From Desulfobacterales bacterium (GTDB lineage Bacteria > Desulfobacterota > Desulfobacteria > Desulfobacterales > JAHDSC01): DNA of 64,000 nt. Below, piece after piece: positions 8,926 to 18,360 of the stretch. Every line of letters begins with the position of its first letter. Position 1 is the first letter of the stretch. The notes under the pieces were generated by a model, which did no database searches, was not told where the DNA came from, and was given only the letters and a program-made list of their open reading frames with translations. The translations under genes were made by a program, and so were the position numbers. The stretch is from NCBI GenBank assembly GCA_018432925.1, contig JAHDSC010000035.1:33211-97210 (forward strand). Reading direction: 5' to 3'.

Positions 8926-9483
8926 CTATTTAATCCACGGTTTGCCTACCGGAAGATTGATGCCTAAGTCCGCGAAAATGACATGTGCCATGACATACCA
9001 GGCGAGGCAGGCACAAATGATGAGATCCCATGCGGCAATTTTGGTAAAAGCAGGCATACCCATATGTGCCAGATCCAAAAATATGAATCCAAGCAAAAGC
9101 GTCAGGAAGGTCCAAGCCAGGGCGTTACTTACCTTCATTGAGCCGATCCACATGATGGCTGTATAGATCGTCCACACGAAAAGAAAAGCGAGCAGCTCAT
9201 TGTTGCTAGATTTATAGATGTTGAAGTGGTTGAGAAGAAAAATTACGCCCAGTGCGATCCAGAAAGCTCCATAGGACGTGAACGCGCAGTAACCGAAGTT
9301 GTTTCCGGTCTTTTGCTCTTGAAGCCCGGCGATCAATTGCGCCAGTCCGCCATAAATCAACCCGCATGCCACAATCGGGCCGACACCGATCCAGCCTAAG
9401 TTGTGGAGTTGTAAAATAAAAGTTGTTAATGCAAAACCTCCCAATCCCACTGCCGCCGGATTTCCCAATTTTGCTTCTGCCAT
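8926..9483 (-). CDS. Acetate uptake transporter (GPR1/FUN34/YaaH family)
   Basis: A 185-residue inner-membrane protein with six predicted helices, of the AceTr/SatP family that moves acetate or succinate with protons. The signature NPAAVGLGGFALTTF lies at the N-terminus, just before helix 1, and short loops separate the hydrophobic segments. The frame stays open 38 codons upstream, but AAGGAGGAATTC directly precedes the ATG at 9483 and family members begin at this point, so that start is used. It converges on the CoA-transferase operon and has its own terminator. A copy of the dispersed intergenic repeat lies just upstream of the start. Confidence 0.9.
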   Translation of the reverse strand: MAEAKLGNPAAVGLGGFALTTFILQLHNLGWIGVGPIVACGLIYGGLAQLIAGLQEQKTGNNFGYCAFTSYGAFWIALGVIFLLNHFNIYKSSNNELLAFLFVWTIYTAIMWIGSMKVSNALAWTFLTLLLGFIFLDLAHMGMPAFTKIAAWDLIICACLAWYVMAHVIFADLGINLPVGKPWIK

Positions 9484-9520
9484 GAATTCCTCCTTAAGAT
9501 TATATGATGTTAAAACTTTA

Positions 9521-9600
9521 TTGGAAGGGGGTTTTAAAACCTCCCATCGGGTTTCAAAATCAAAGTATTCAGCGTCTTGAATGCTTTGAGAATTCATAAA
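9521..9600 (-). repeat. Dispersed intergenic repeat, copy 1 (minus orientation, shortened)
   Basis: Read on the minus strand it contains CATTCAAGACGCTGAA and then AAACCCGATGGGAGG followed by TTTTAAAACC. These align with the 17236 copy (TTTTCAAGTCGTTGAA, AAACCCGATGGAAG, TTTGAAACC) with a shorter middle part. It lies immediately upstream of the acetate permease start. Confidence 0.5.
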
Positions 9601-9886
9601 TAGGATTTAATACCTGCCCAAAACACAGAGATTTGGCCTATCGGAAGGTTTTGAAATCCTTTCTGTGAATCCCTTAAAAAAAAGGTATGATTTAGTGAAA
9701 ATTTTTTATTATAAAAAAAATATAAATATTCTGAATACAATTCAGATTATTCACCTTATCAATCAATTTTATATTGTCAAGAACAAAATAAAATTTTCTG
9801 CGGCCGGGAATTTCGGTGGTTACGATTCGAGTAGAAATTTCATTTAACGTACTTGAAAGATTTGAATATTTCATCAACCGGGTAGA

Positions 9887-9916
9887 GCGGGTAGTGGAGA
9901 TGCCCGCGCATTTTTT
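9887..9916 (+). terminator. Weak terminator-like hairpin without a clear upstream gene
   Basis: A 5-bp GCGGG/CCCGC stem followed by a run of T (TTTTTT at 9911-9916). It could be a relic or the end of an unrecognised transcript. Confidence 0.3.
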
Positions 9917-10292
9917 GTCGACATGAATAAATCCAAAATATTTAATAATTCAGAAATTGATTCATTTTGATTTCGTGAGGGACTATAGAAGGCATGATGG
10001 GGTCAAATTGGATTCTGCTTATTTTAAATCTTCAATAGGAAACGCAACGAAGAAAAAAAATGATTTCCTCAAGAGTTGTTCGCGAAGATGACTTGACAGG
10101 AGTTAAAAATCAGGATTTACATAAATTGAAATTTTAATGAGAATTTCATATTCTACCCGAACAGGATCCCGGACGAATCGGAAACGATGCAGGGAATTGT
10201 ATCGAAGAGATTCTATTGGTGTAGCAATTGTTCAGGCTTTTAAAGACCATGTCTTTTAAAAATGTTATATCCCTCAAATCAGGTCCATTGAA

Positions 10293-11078
10293 ATGATCGG
10301 AGTGTTTGATTCAGGAATCGGCGGTCTTACGGTTGTCCGGGAGCTTATGAAACAGCTTGTCGGTTACGATATCATTTATTTTGGTGATACCGCGCGCACC
10401 CCTTACGGAAACAAAAGCCCCGGAACCGTAACCGCATATGCTCGCCAGGATATAGATTTTCTTCTAAACAAGGGAGCAAAAATCATTGTGATCGCCTGCA
10501 ACACCGCTTCAAGCGTTGCGAGCGAAGATTTTATCGGAAGTTACGATGTCCCGATATTCGAAGTAATTACTCCAGCTGTGGAGCTTTCCGTCATGGCTTC
10601 CAAAATATTCAGAATCGGGGTTATCGGAACGAGGGCCACAATAAAAAGTGGTATCTACGAAAAAAAGATCAAGGAAATCGAGCCAAATGCAGCGGTTTAT
10701 TCAGTTGCCTGTCCACTTCTTGTCCCATTAGTGGAAGAAGGGTGGCTCAAGAAACCGGAAACGAGGATGATCGTCAAAAAGTATTTGCATTCCCTGAAAT
10801 GCAGTCAAATCGATACTCTGATTCTGGGCTGTACGCATTATCCTTTTTTAAAAGAAATCATACAAAGAAAAATCGGCAGGAGAGTCAAAATCATAGACTC
10901 CTCAGTTGCCATCGCCGAAAGAGTGAAGCGATTTTTGGAAAAGCATCCTGAAGTTGACGGGGGACTCGGTAAAGAAGCTATATCCAGATTGTTTGTTTCC
11001 GATGTGACGGATCATTTTGAGAAAATTGCCAGAGCCACCCTAAAAAGAAATTTATCGCTTGAGAATGTAACCCTTTAA
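10293..11078 (+). CDS. murI: Glutamate racemase
   Basis: A 261-residue cytoplasmic enzyme that interconverts L- and D-glutamate for peptidoglycan. The pseudo-symmetric catalytic cysteines are both present: Cys69 in IACNTASS and Cys180 in LGCTHYPF. The N-terminal GVFDSGIGGLTVV and the GDTARTPYG strand are diagnostic. Length is normal. The ribosome binding site is weak (CAGG), but no better start exists. It stands alone after a long non-coding stretch. Confidence 0.95.
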   Translation: MIGVFDSGIGGLTVVRELMKQLVGYDIIYFGDTARTPYGNKSPGTVTAYARQDIDFLLNKGAKIIVIACNTASSVASEDFIGSYDVPIFEVITPAVELSVMASKIFRIGVIGTRATIKSGIYEKKIKEIEPNAAVYSVACPLLVPLVEEGWLKKPETRMIVKKYLHSLKCSQIDTLILGCTHYPFLKEIIQRKIGRRVKIIDSSVAIAERVKRFLEKHPEVDGGLGKEAISRLFVSDVTDHFEKIARATLKRNLSLENVTL

Positions 11079-11153
11079 TCTATAGCGGCATCTTAGGGAA
11101 ATAGGGGCGTTTTCATCAGGATTTCCATCATTGAAACATGGAAAGAAGAAATG

Positions 11154-12149
11154 TTAGGACAAGTTTGTAAGCTTTCTCCTGCAGGTGTAAAAAGCATTCA
11201 CAACCATTTCAGGCGTTGTTTTATTGAAGCAACTCATTTCGGCGCAGGGTTCGGTTTTTTCAAAACATGGACTGCATTTCAGTTCCGGTCGCAAAATTTC
11301 CACTGAAGGTCCTAACGGTTTCCACCTCTCAGGATCCGATGGGCCGAATACAGCTACGGTCGGCAAGCCTGAGAATGCGGCCAGATGAGTGACACCCGAA
11401 TCATTTCCGATAAAGCCTCCCGCTTTTTCCAATAACAAAAGAAGTTCGTCCGGTTCGGAAATAATATTGACTCCGCTGTTTTCATAGCCGTTCGCTTTCA
11501 GTTCTCTCGCAAGGAACCGCTCAGCAGGTCCCAGAATAAATTCCGGATGGAGCCCGGCTGATCTCAGAGCCGCTTCTGTTTTTATAAAATTTAAAATCGG
11601 CCAAAATTTTTTTTTGCTTCCGGATCCGGGATGGATCAATATCCGTTTCGATTTGTTTATCCGTTCCCATTGTTGGGCAGGATTCACCGGTAAAAAAACA
11701 TTCTCGTTTATTCGACTGTTCGCTTCCAACAGGCCGCATTTTCTCAGATTGCGTGTGATATATTCGCCGACATGTAGTTTTTGGTTTAACTCAGATCGAG
11801 GTATGATTCGGTGAGGTTTTTTTGTGGTAATTTCAGCGATCGCATCCTCAAGAAACTTTGAAAATGAGAATAAAACAATTTCTTGGTATGAGCGCAGTAT
11901 ATTTTTAATTCTGGAATCGATCGAATTGGAATAGAGGGATGAAAAAGAAGCAGATTCCAATGGGTAGAATTTACTAAAAACACCCAGCGCACAGCCCAGT
12001 TTTCCTGAACTGCTCTGGCAAATCACATCAATCGGGTGGAAAAAATTTTTTAATTGAATTACGGAAGGAAAAGAGACCACCAGATCGCCGAGTGCCCCTT
12101 GGTGGATGATTAGAAGGTTTTTTTTGGTTGAGGGGTTGCAACGCTTCAT
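11154..12149 (-). CDS. Glycosyltransferase family 9 protein (ADP-heptose:LPS heptosyltransferase-like)
   Basis: A 331-residue GT-B fold enzyme of family 9, which adds heptose or a related sugar to the LPS inner core at the cytoplasmic face of the inner membrane. It has the N-terminal LLIIHQGALGDLVVSFPS strand-loop, ILIHPGSGSKKKFWP in the middle, and the nucleotide-sugar site GFIGNDSGVTHLAAFSGLPTVAVFGPS with a WKPLGP loop near the C-terminus. Several Cys near the end (CSPCFEKTEPC) match family members. Acceptor specificity cannot be assigned. Convergent with murI. Confidence 0.9.
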   Translation of the reverse strand: MKRCNPSTKKNLLIIHQGALGDLVVSFPSVIQLKNFFHPIDVICQSSSGKLGCALGVFSKFYPLESASFSSLYSNSIDSRIKNILRSYQEIVLFSFSKFLEDAIAEITTKKPHRIIPRSELNQKLHVGEYITRNLRKCGLLEANSRINENVFLPVNPAQQWERINKSKRILIHPGSGSKKKFWPILNFIKTEAALRSAGLHPEFILGPAERFLARELKANGYENSGVNIISEPDELLLLLEKAGGFIGNDSGVTHLAAFSGLPTVAVFGPSDPERWKPLGPSVEILRPELKCSPCFEKTEPCAEMSCFNKTTPEMVVNAFYTCRRKLTNLS

Positions 12150-12266
12150 TTTTCCGGTAAATTCCCTTTAAGGATAATCAGAAAAAACTGTGGATCAAAT
12201 TATTCGATCACGGAAAGGATAAATTTTTCGGGCAGCCGGAGGTTTTGAGTTGATAAGGAATTCGGG

Positions 12267-12308
12267 AAAAAAACAGACAGTCAGGCGATTATCCGCCTGA
12301 CTGTCTGT
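12267..12308 (-). terminator. Rho-independent terminator of the sdhCAB operon
   Basis: A perfect 15-bp stem (12273-12287 with 12294-12308; core CAGACAGTCAGGCG) and a 6-nt loop. On the minus strand it is followed by seven T (12273-12267). It lies 36 bp past the sdhB stop. Confidence 0.92.
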
Positions 12309-12344
12309 TGGATTTGGAAAATAAAATGGCTTTGTTAAACCGGA

Positions 12345-13109
12345 TTACATTACATCTGAACCGATACTTGCTTTTATATACTCACGGTTCAGTCGGGCAA
12401 TGTTGGTGATCTTGATTTCCTTCGGGCAAACTGCTTCGCATTCTCTTTCGTTGGAGCAGTTTCCAAATCCGCAGGCATCATGAGTTCTCATCATGTTGAT
12501 TGCCCGTTTGGCTGCTTCCGGTCTACCCTGCGGCAACAAGGCCAGTTGTGAGACCTTGGCGCTTGTAAAAAGCATGGCCGAGGCATTGGGGCAGGCTGCC
12601 ACACAGGCACCGCATCCGATGCAGGCGGCAGCATCCATTGCCTTTTCGGCGATTTCCATTGGAATCGGGAGGCCATTGGCATCGGGAGCGCCTCCTGTGT
12701 TTGCCGATATATAGCCACCGGCCTGGATAATTTTATCCAATGCACTTCGATCGACGGCAAGATCCTTGACAACCTTGAACGCTCTTGCCCGCCACGGTTC
12801 AACGGCTATGGTATCGCCATTTGAGAATTTTCTCATGTGAAGCTGGCAAAGGGTCATTGCTTTCATCGGTCCGTGGGCGATGCCGTTCACCAGGCAGCCG
12901 CACATACCGCAGATTCCTTCCCTGCAGTCATTATCGAAAGCGATCGCATCTTTTCCCTCAAGGGCGAGTTGCTCATTCACAGTATCGAGCATTTCCAGGA
13001 AAGACATGTGAGTTACTACATCCTTGACGGGAATTGTTTCAAAATGACCCTTGTCGCCGGGACCTTTTTGACGCCAGACCTTTAACGTTATATTGATGGT
13101 ATCACTCAC
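12345..13109 (-). CDS. sdhB: Succinate dehydrogenase/fumarate reductase iron-sulfur subunit
   Basis: A 254-residue subunit that passes electrons from the flavoprotein to the membrane quinone site. The [2Fe-2S] ligands are Cys62, Cys67, Cys70 and Cys88 (CREGICGMC ... MTLC). The two further clusters are ligated by [12 protein letters not shown] and CGFGNC...CEAVCP. The start is GTG, overlapping the sdhA stop in GTGA (13106-13109), with AAAGGAG 7 bp upstream inside sdhA. It is the last gene of the sdhC-sdhA-sdhB operon. Sequence alone does not decide whether the complex works as succinate oxidase or fumarate reductase. Confidence 0.95.
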   Translation of the reverse strand: MSDTINITLKVWRQKGPGDKGHFETIPVKDVVTHMSFLEMLDTVNEQLALEGKDAIAFDNDCREGICGMCGCLVNGIAHGPMKAMTLCQLHMRKFSNGDTIAVEPWRARAFKVVKDLAVDRSALDKIIQAGGYISANTGGAPDANGLPIPMEIAEKAMDAAACIGCGACVAACPNASAMLFTSAKVSQLALLPQGRPEAAKRAINMMRTHDACGFGNCSNERECEAVCPKEIKITNIARLNREYIKASIGSDVM

Positions 13110-15025
13110 TTGTAACTCCTTTGTGTTAGTTGGACATTTTCAAAAACCAATGGTTCTTTGTGTAATTCGGGCTTCTGATTAAAACCTTTATACTCCCACG
13201 CGGCGACATAGCAGTATTTGTCGTCTTTACGCAGCGCCTCACCCTCTTCGCTTTGAGATTCTTCTCGTAAATGACAGCCGCAGGATTCTGCGCGTTCCAG
13301 TGCATCGATGGCCAATGTTTCGGCAAATTCCAGGTAATCCGCAACCCGGTGGGCTTTTTCAACATTCTTATTGTAATCGTTCAGTGAGCCGGGAACCCGA
13401 AGGTTTTTCCAGAATTCCTCGCGAAGTTCGCGAATCTTATCGATGGCCTTTTTGAGACCTGCTTCGTTTCGAGACATACCGACTTCATCGACCATTACCT
13501 TCCCCAGCTCCCGGTGTATGCTGTCCGGGGTACGGGTTCCGTTGATGGACGTCAGTTTCTTAAAGAGTGCATCCACCTGTTTTGTCGTTTCTTTAAAAGC
13601 CGGATGATCTTCGGTTACGCTTCCTGCTTCCCCGTAAATCGATGCCAGGTAGGGGGCAATGGTATATGGGATCACAAAATATCCATCTGCGAGTCCTTGC
13701 ATGAGGGCGCTGGCGCCCAGACGGTTTGCCCCGTGGTCCGAGAAATTGCATTCACCCAGCGCGAAAAGACCCGGAATCGTGGTTTGAAGTTCGTAATCGA
13801 CCCACAGTCCTCCCATGGCGTAATGAGAAGCCGGATAAATCATCATGGGTGTTTCATAGGGATTGTCGTCAACGATGTTTAAATACATGTCAAAGAGGTT
13901 GCCGTATTTGCGTTGTACGACATCCTTGCCGTCTCTTTGAATGGCTTGGCTAAAGTCCAGGTAAACGGCATAACCGGTGGGGCCAACGCCGTGTCCCGCG
14001 TCACAAACGTACTTGGCATTACGGGATGCCACATCCCGAGGAACCAGATTGCCGAAACTCGGATACTTTTCTTCAAGGTAATACCAGCGTTCGGATTCCG
14101 GAATATCGTTGGGACGGCGCGTGTCCCCTTTCTTTTTGGGTACCCATACCCGTCCGTCGTTTCTCAAACTCTCGCTCATCAATGTGAGTTTTGCCTGGAA
14201 GTCCCCGGAGTTCGGGATGCAGGTGGGGTGAATCTGGGTAAAACACGGATTGGCCATAAGGGCCCCTTTTCTCCAGCATTTAACGGCTGCTCCCACGTTG
14301 CAGGATTCGGCATTGGTGGAAAGGTAAAAAACGTTGCCGTAACCGCCCGTGCACAGGAGAACCGCATCCCCTGCATGACTTTCATATTCGCCGGTGATCA
14401 GGTTCCGAACGATGATTCCCCTGGCTTTTCCGTTGACGATGACCAGATCCATCATTTCCCGCCGTGGATACATCTTAACCTTTCCGGTTGCGATCTGACG
14501 AGATAAGGAGCTGTATGCGCCCAACAGAAGCTGCTGACCTGTCTGACCCCTGGCGTAAAATGTTCTGGATACCTGGGCACCGCCGAAGCTTCGGTTGGCA
14601 AGGAGGCCGCCGTAGTCTCGCGCAAACGGAATTCCTTGCGCAACGCCCTGATCGATGATGTCGGCACTGACCTCGGCGAGGCGGTAGACATTGCCTTCTC
14701 TGGCCCTGAAATCACCGCCCTTGATGGTGTCATAAAACAATCGCCATATGCTGTCTCCGTCATTCGGGTAGTTTTTTGCCGCGTTGATTCCGCCCTGGGC
14801 TGCGATACTGTGCGCCCGGCGTGGACTATCCTGAATGCAGAAGGTTTTTACGTTATAGCCAAGTTCTGCGAGGGATGCGGATGCCGCGGATCCGGCAAGC
14901 CCGGTACCCACACAGATCAGTGTGTACTTTCTCTTGTTGGCAGGATTTACCAGTTTTTGATCCCCACGATATTTGGTCCATTTCTGTGTTAGGGGGCCGG
15001 CGGGGATTTTTGATTCAAGCTGCAT
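13106..15025 (-). CDS. sdhA: Succinate dehydrogenase/fumarate reductase flavoprotein subunit
   Basis: A 639-residue catalytic subunit. The Rossmann motif GTGLAG is at residues 40-45, and [11 protein letters not shown] carries the expected covalent-FAD histidine at His72. Further active-site motifs are TQIHPTCIP and the [10 protein letters not shown] segment. An ATG also exists 21 bp upstream, but AAGGAGG sits directly before the codon at 15025, so that start is used. It is the middle gene of the operon, 13 bp after sdhC and overlapping sdhB by 4 bp. The length and the [11 protein letters not shown]-terminus fit the Bacillus/Bacteroides-type enzyme with one cytochrome b subunit. Confidence 0.96.
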   Translation of the reverse strand: MQLESKIPAGPLTQKWTKYRGDQKLVNPANKRKYTLICVGTGLAGSAASASLAELGYNVKTFCIQDSPRRAHSIAAQGGINAAKNYPNDGDSIWRLFYDTIKGGDFRAREGNVYRLAEVSADIIDQGVAQGIPFARDYGGLLANRSFGGAQVSRTFYARGQTGQQLLLGAYSSLSRQIATGKVKMYPRREMMDLVIVNGKARGIIVRNLITGEYESHAGDAVLLCTGGYGNVFYLSTNAESCNVGAAVKCWRKGALMANPCFTQIHPTCIPNSGDFQAKLTLMSESLRNDGRVWVPKKKGDTRRPNDIPESERWYYLEEKYPSFGNLVPRDVASRNAKYVCDAGHGVGPTGYAVYLDFSQAIQRDGKDVVQRKYGNLFDMYLNIVDDNPYETPMMIYPASHYAMGGLWVDYELQTTIPGLFALGECNFSDHGANRLGASALMQGLADGYFVIPYTIAPYLASIYGEAGSVTEDHPAFKETTKQVDALFKKLTSINGTRTPDSIHRELGKVMVDEVGMSRNEAGLKKAIDKIRELREEFWKNLRVPGSLNDYNKNVEKAHRVADYLEFAETLAIDALERAESCGCHLREESQSEEGEALRKDDKYCYVAAWEYKGFNQKPELHKEPLVFENVQLTQRSYK

Positions 15026-15038
15026 ATTCAACACCTCC

Positions 15039-15689
15039 TTATGCAATTATCGAAGCATAAATCGGGATAAAGCCAAAGCCTATACCGACAATTATAGCGA
15101 ACACGACACTCAGGGCCATGATAAACGGCATGTATTTGGAATGGCTGAGGCCCAGGGTCTGGAATCCGCTCCAAAGACCATGACTGACATGAATTGCCAC
15201 AATGATCACCGCGACAATGTAAAAAAGAACCCAGCCGATCTGGGAGAATGTTGCCGCCAGGATTGTAAAGTCATTTACATCTACTGGGGTCTTGTCGACG
15301 AACCGGAATTTAACAAGATGAAAAATGATAAAAAGCAGAATAAGAATGCCGGTATACGGCATAGTTGACGAGCCGATGGTACGCCCGCCCGCCGCTTTTT
15401 TAACTTCGTACCGGACCGGTCTGGCTTTCAGGTTCTGGAGAAAAAGGGTTAATCCCATCACGATGTGAACAAGAGCCAGGAACACCAGGCCAAATTCCGC
15501 CACCGTGACGAGTGCGCCTAGTGCATGGAGGTGTTCGACATAGGACAAGAAGAGCTCTTTTCCTCCATAAATGGTAAGATTGCCGATGAGGTGTACCGCC
15601 AGGAAACCAATGAAGCATAGGCCGGTGAAGGCCATCAGCAACTTTTTTCCAATGGAAGTACTGAACGCGTTTGTCAACCAGTTGCTCAT
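15039..15689 (-). CDS. sdhC: Succinate dehydrogenase cytochrome b556/b558 subunit
   Basis: A 216-residue diheme cytochrome b anchor for the SdhAB pair, with five membrane helices. Candidate haem-ligand histidines are seen in [30 protein letters not shown] and AIHVSHGLW. One large subunit instead of separate SdhC and SdhD marks the type B complex that reacts with low-potential menaquinone; this is family knowledge. First gene of the operon; its upstream region (15690-15765) is AT-rich. Confidence 0.95.
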   Translation of the reverse strand: MSNWLTNAFSTSIGKKLLMAFTGLCFIGFLAVHLIGNLTIYGGKELFLSYVEHLHALGALVTVAEFGLVFLALVHIVMGLTLFLQNLKARPVRYEVKKAAGGRTIGSSTMPYTGILILLFIIFHLVKFRFVDKTPVDVNDFTILAATFSQIGWVLFYIVAVIIVAIHVSHGLWSGFQTLGLSHSKYMPFIMALSVVFAIIVGIGFGFIPIYASIIA

Positions 15690-15765
15690 TTTATCCTCCG
15701 TTTTTAAATTTTTATAAATAAAAAATTATCCAAAGGTGATTTTTTAGAAAGTTTTACATGGCTTG

Positions 15766-16335
15766 TCAACATATTTTGTTTAGCTCATCAACATAATTTT
15801 TAAGCCACCAGGCATCTCGATTTGTTTTCATAATACTTTCATAAAGTTTTTTCCCTGCTTCCGTTCTCAAACGATTCGATACCGAGGATAACCATTTTCC
15901 TGAAGGCTTGAATCCCATATCCATTAAAGATTTCAATTCCAGGCATAGAGCCAGTTGGTCGGCATCCCTCGCCAGCCTGGCCTCCAAAGATTCGCCTTCC
16001 TTAAAATCACCGATCAGATCGGCAAGCGACGGTCCGAACGGCAGATCTTCAATGGCATCCTTTACCGCCTGATTTTCATCAGCGGTTACATATTTTTTCT
16101 GAACATAATTCAGATCGCCGGTTCTTGCCTCCGGAAAGTCATGCACCAGGCACATGGTGATCAATCGGGATGCATCCACATCCGGTATTGTTTCTGACAT
16201 CATATACGCAATGAAAGTGACCATAAAGGAATGTTCGGCGACCGATTCCTTTCCTTTACCCAAAAAATGAAAACCGGATCTGGGAATTTCTTTTAATATT
16301 TTGGCTTCAAAAAGAAGATCGGCAATGTTTTTCAT
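15766..16335 (-). CDS. HD-domain phosphohydrolase (YfbR/HDDC2 5'-deoxynucleotidase-like)
   Basis: A 189-residue HD-superfamily metal-dependent hydrolase. The metal ligands are visible as VAEHSF (first His), LVHDFPEARTGD (the HD pair) and ARDADQLAL (final Asp). The pattern H...HD-x-x-E...D and the length fit the HDDC2/YfbR branch, whose members dephosphorylate 5'-deoxynucleoside monophosphates. Substrate is inferred from the family only. AAGGAAATCCT gives a good ribosome binding site. It lies upstream of sdhC on the same strand, with a 76-bp gap. Confidence 0.85.
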   Translation of the reverse strand: MKNIADLLFEAKILKEIPRSGFHFLGKGKESVAEHSFMVTFIAYMMSETIPDVDASRLITMCLVHDFPEARTGDLNYVQKKYVTADENQAVKDAIEDLPFGPSLADLIGDFKEGESLEARLARDADQLALCLELKSLMDMGFKPSGKWLSSVSNRLRTEAGKKLYESIMKTNRDAWWLKNYVDELNKIC

Positions 16336-16758
16336 AGGATTTCCTTTGCCGGAAAATCAGTTTTGTGTCAATTTTTCCACCGCTTTATACTTTTTAATGA
16401 TTGAAGAACCCCGCGGCAAACCGGGGGGTTGGCGAGCGCTGTCGCGGTTCAAAATGATTCGATAGGAATCCATCGCAATCATTATAGCAAAGAAGACGAT
16501 AAAACAAGTTCGACTTCAAACATCAGACTCTTTTCAAAACGGCATCCCATTCCGGGATCCTTCATTTCGGAGCGTTGATTCACTTGATTGTTCCGAATGA
16601 TTCCCTTTCGGTCACCCGTTGAACCTGTCGTTTAAATTGCCGAGAATGGTTCCAAAATCGTAACCGTTCGTGCAAGATTTGTACGGAGAAAAGAATCGAT
16701 CCGGAGGAAACGTTGAAGGAAAGCCACAATTTGCCGAAAAGCGGCATGTTTTTTTAGT

Positions 16759-16788
16759 TTGAACGTTTGGTACAATTGTTGCTATATT
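16759..16788 (+). promoter_or_regulatory. Sigma-70-type promoter candidate with no gene directly downstream
   Basis: TTGAAC (16759-16764), an 18-bp spacer, and TATATT (16783-16788). The predicted transcript would start near 16795 and cross about 800 bp before tolQ. Confidence 0.4.
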
Positions 16789-17235
16789 TTACAGGGTTCG
16801 GAGGTTTTTTTGTTGAAAACGTCGCGTAAAAATCAGGCGGTATTCTTTTTTTTCAGGCGGCATGATTGAAAGGATGTTTCCGGAAATAATAAAAAAACAA
16901 CGAATCACCCGGGGCATCAAACCTCTTGACACTGTCATTGAATTCGGATAATTTTATCGACTCGAAAAACAGCTTTATCGGCAAGTTATTAACTTTTTTT
17001 GCGGCTTCATACAAATTCCATATGTTATGCATTATCTCCTGCCATGTTAAATTGAAAACACCGAGTCTGGATGAGATCGGACATGGTACTTGCCTGATAA
17101 TCCGTTCCGATACCCAACTGCGTCGATCCCTGCGTGTACCTATTTAAATGCCTTTTATAAGGATTCTCGGAATTATGATCCAAAGTCTTATGCATTACAT
17201 TTATTAGAAATTGATTCAAAACCTCCACCCAGGCC

Positions 17236-17346
17236 GATCGCTGTATTCGGACGAGGCGTTCAATCTTCATACTTAATATTTTCAAGTCGTTGAACTTCTT
17301 GTCCCGTCTGGATCGTAAACCCGATGGAAGAATTTGAAACCATTTC
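17236..17346 (+). repeat. Dispersed intergenic repeat, copy 2
   Basis: Blocks shared with the 19868 copy, in the same order, include CTGT...CGGACGAGGCGTTCAAT, AATATT, GTTGAACTTCTTG, AAACCCGATGGAAG and TTTGAAACCATTTC. It lies about 270 bp upstream of tolQ. Confidence 0.55.
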
Positions 17347-17386
17347 TAATGATTTTGCTTAAAACCGGGTCGGCTTGGTGAGGCTG

Positions 17387-17404
17387 GGAATTGCATGCAA
17401 TTCC
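17387..17404. promoter_or_regulatory. Perfect 18-bp palindrome, possible operator
   Basis: GGAATTGCATGCAATTCC is its own reverse complement. It lies 215 bp upstream of tolQ. Perfect dyads of this size are typical of dimeric regulator sites, but no regulator can be named. Confidence 0.3.
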
Positions 17405-17619
17405 TGAAATTGAATTTGAGGACATAGAAAAAAGTTTGATACGGCACGGCAAAGAAAAAATCCGGTTTCAAGGCATGCAGAAACGGAGAAATTCGGCATA
17501 CTTAACCGTACCTTGGAATGCCCCCGAATGGGTGCGACGCACAGGGATGCGATGGATATTACACACTGCGGGAACCGGGCATTCTTTTTTTTCGTAAAAT
17601 TTAAAACTGGGGTGCTTTT

Positions 17620-18360
17620 ATGATCTCTGGACAAATGGATTTAATTCACATCATCCGTAACGCAAGCCTGATGGTTCAATTTGTATTGTTGCTTCTGCTG
17701 TTTTTTTCCGTTACATCATGGGCCATCATTTTTATTAAGTATCGTTACATCAAAAGGGCTTGCAAAGAGTCCGCATTTTTTACCGATTTTTTTTGGAAAA
17801 GCCGGGATCTTTCCGCTGCTTTTACGAAGGCGAAACAGCTTCAGGGCAGTCCCCTGGCCCGACTTTTTCGAGTCGGATACGTGGAACTGAAAAAAATGAC
17901 CCAGTCCGGATTTCCGAACCTATCTTCGTCTTCTTCCTCTTTTGAGGGGGAAAACCTATGTCAAAATAATCCATTCACCGGAACCGACCAAGTCAAACGG
18001 GCATTGGGCCGAGCCATGAATGCAGAAGCAACCGGGATGACGCAGATGGTTCCTTTCCTAGCAACGACGGGGAATACAACGCCCTTTATCGGCCTCTTCG
18101 GGACCGTATGGGGCATCATGAATTCTTTTCATGGCATCGGCCAGAGAGGTTCCGCCAGCCTCGCCGTCGTGGCACCGGGCATTTCCGAGGCCCTGATCGC
18201 GACCGCCGCCGGATTGGCTGTAGCCATACCGTCGGTCATCGCGTTCAATTATTTTATGCATAAGATCCGAATCATTGAGTCCGAAATGCAGAGTTTTTCA
18301 GCGGATCTCCTCAATATCATTGAACGGGATCTGATACCGGTGGAGGGAGGTAAAGAATGA
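17620..18360 (+). CDS. tolQ: Tol-Pal proton channel subunit TolQ (MotA/TolQ/ExbB family)
   Basis: A 246-residue inner-membrane protein which, with TolR, uses the proton gradient to energise TolA during outer-membrane constriction at division. Helix 1 spans residues about 17-39 (MVQFVLLLLLFFSVTSWAII). The conserved channel helices follow a cytoplasmic loop: TTGNTTPFIGLFGTVWGIM and ALIATAAGLAVAIPSVIAFN. The cytoplasmic loop holds an unusual Ser-rich stretch (NLSSSSSSFEGEN) not seen in typical TolQ. First gene of the tol operon; overlaps tolR by 4 bp (ATGA). Confidence 0.93.
   Translation: MISGQMDLIHIIRNASLMVQFVLLLLLFFSVTSWAIIFIKYRYIKRACKESAFFTDFFWKSRDLSAAFTKAKQLQGSPLARLFRVGYVELKKMTQSGFPNLSSSSSSFEGENLCQNNPFTGTDQVKRALGRAMNAEATGMTQMVPFLATTGNTTPFIGLFGTVWGIMNSFHGIGQRGSASLAVVAPGISEALIATAAGLAVAIPSVIAFNYFMHKIRIIESEMQSFSADLLNIIERDLIPVEGGKE

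Larger units (their letters stand above)
9484..10292. other. 809-bp intergenic region between permease and murI
   Basis: AT-rich, with no convincing gene. About 9521-9600 (minus strand) resembles the dispersed intergenic repeat described at 17236 and 19868. A second, weaker similarity (CGGAAGGTTTTGAAATCC) lies near 9640 on the plus strand. GCGGG...CCCGC at 9887-9907, followed by GCATTTTTTG, looks like a weak plus-strand terminator, although no obvious gene precedes it. Confidence 0.4.
16336..17619. other. 1.28-kb gap upstream of the tol operon
   Basis: The largest non-coding stretch in the window. It holds a GC hairpin at 16407-16430 (AACCCC...GGGGTT), a promoter-like pair at 16759-16788, one copy of the dispersed repeat at about 17236-17346, and a perfect 18-bp palindrome at 17387-17404. 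Short frames exist but none resembles a known protein, and the promoter is more than 800 bp from tolQ. An unrecognised small RNA or a decayed gene is possible. Confidence 0.4.

Noticed and set aside
12493..12802. Long frames antisense or out of frame over sdhB and sdhA
   Set aside because: They lie within strongly coding iron-sulfur and flavoprotein genes and show no motifs.
16407..16430. AACCCC...GGGGTT hairpin as a terminator
   Set aside because: No T run on either strand; it may be an attenuator or RNA structure but cannot be called.
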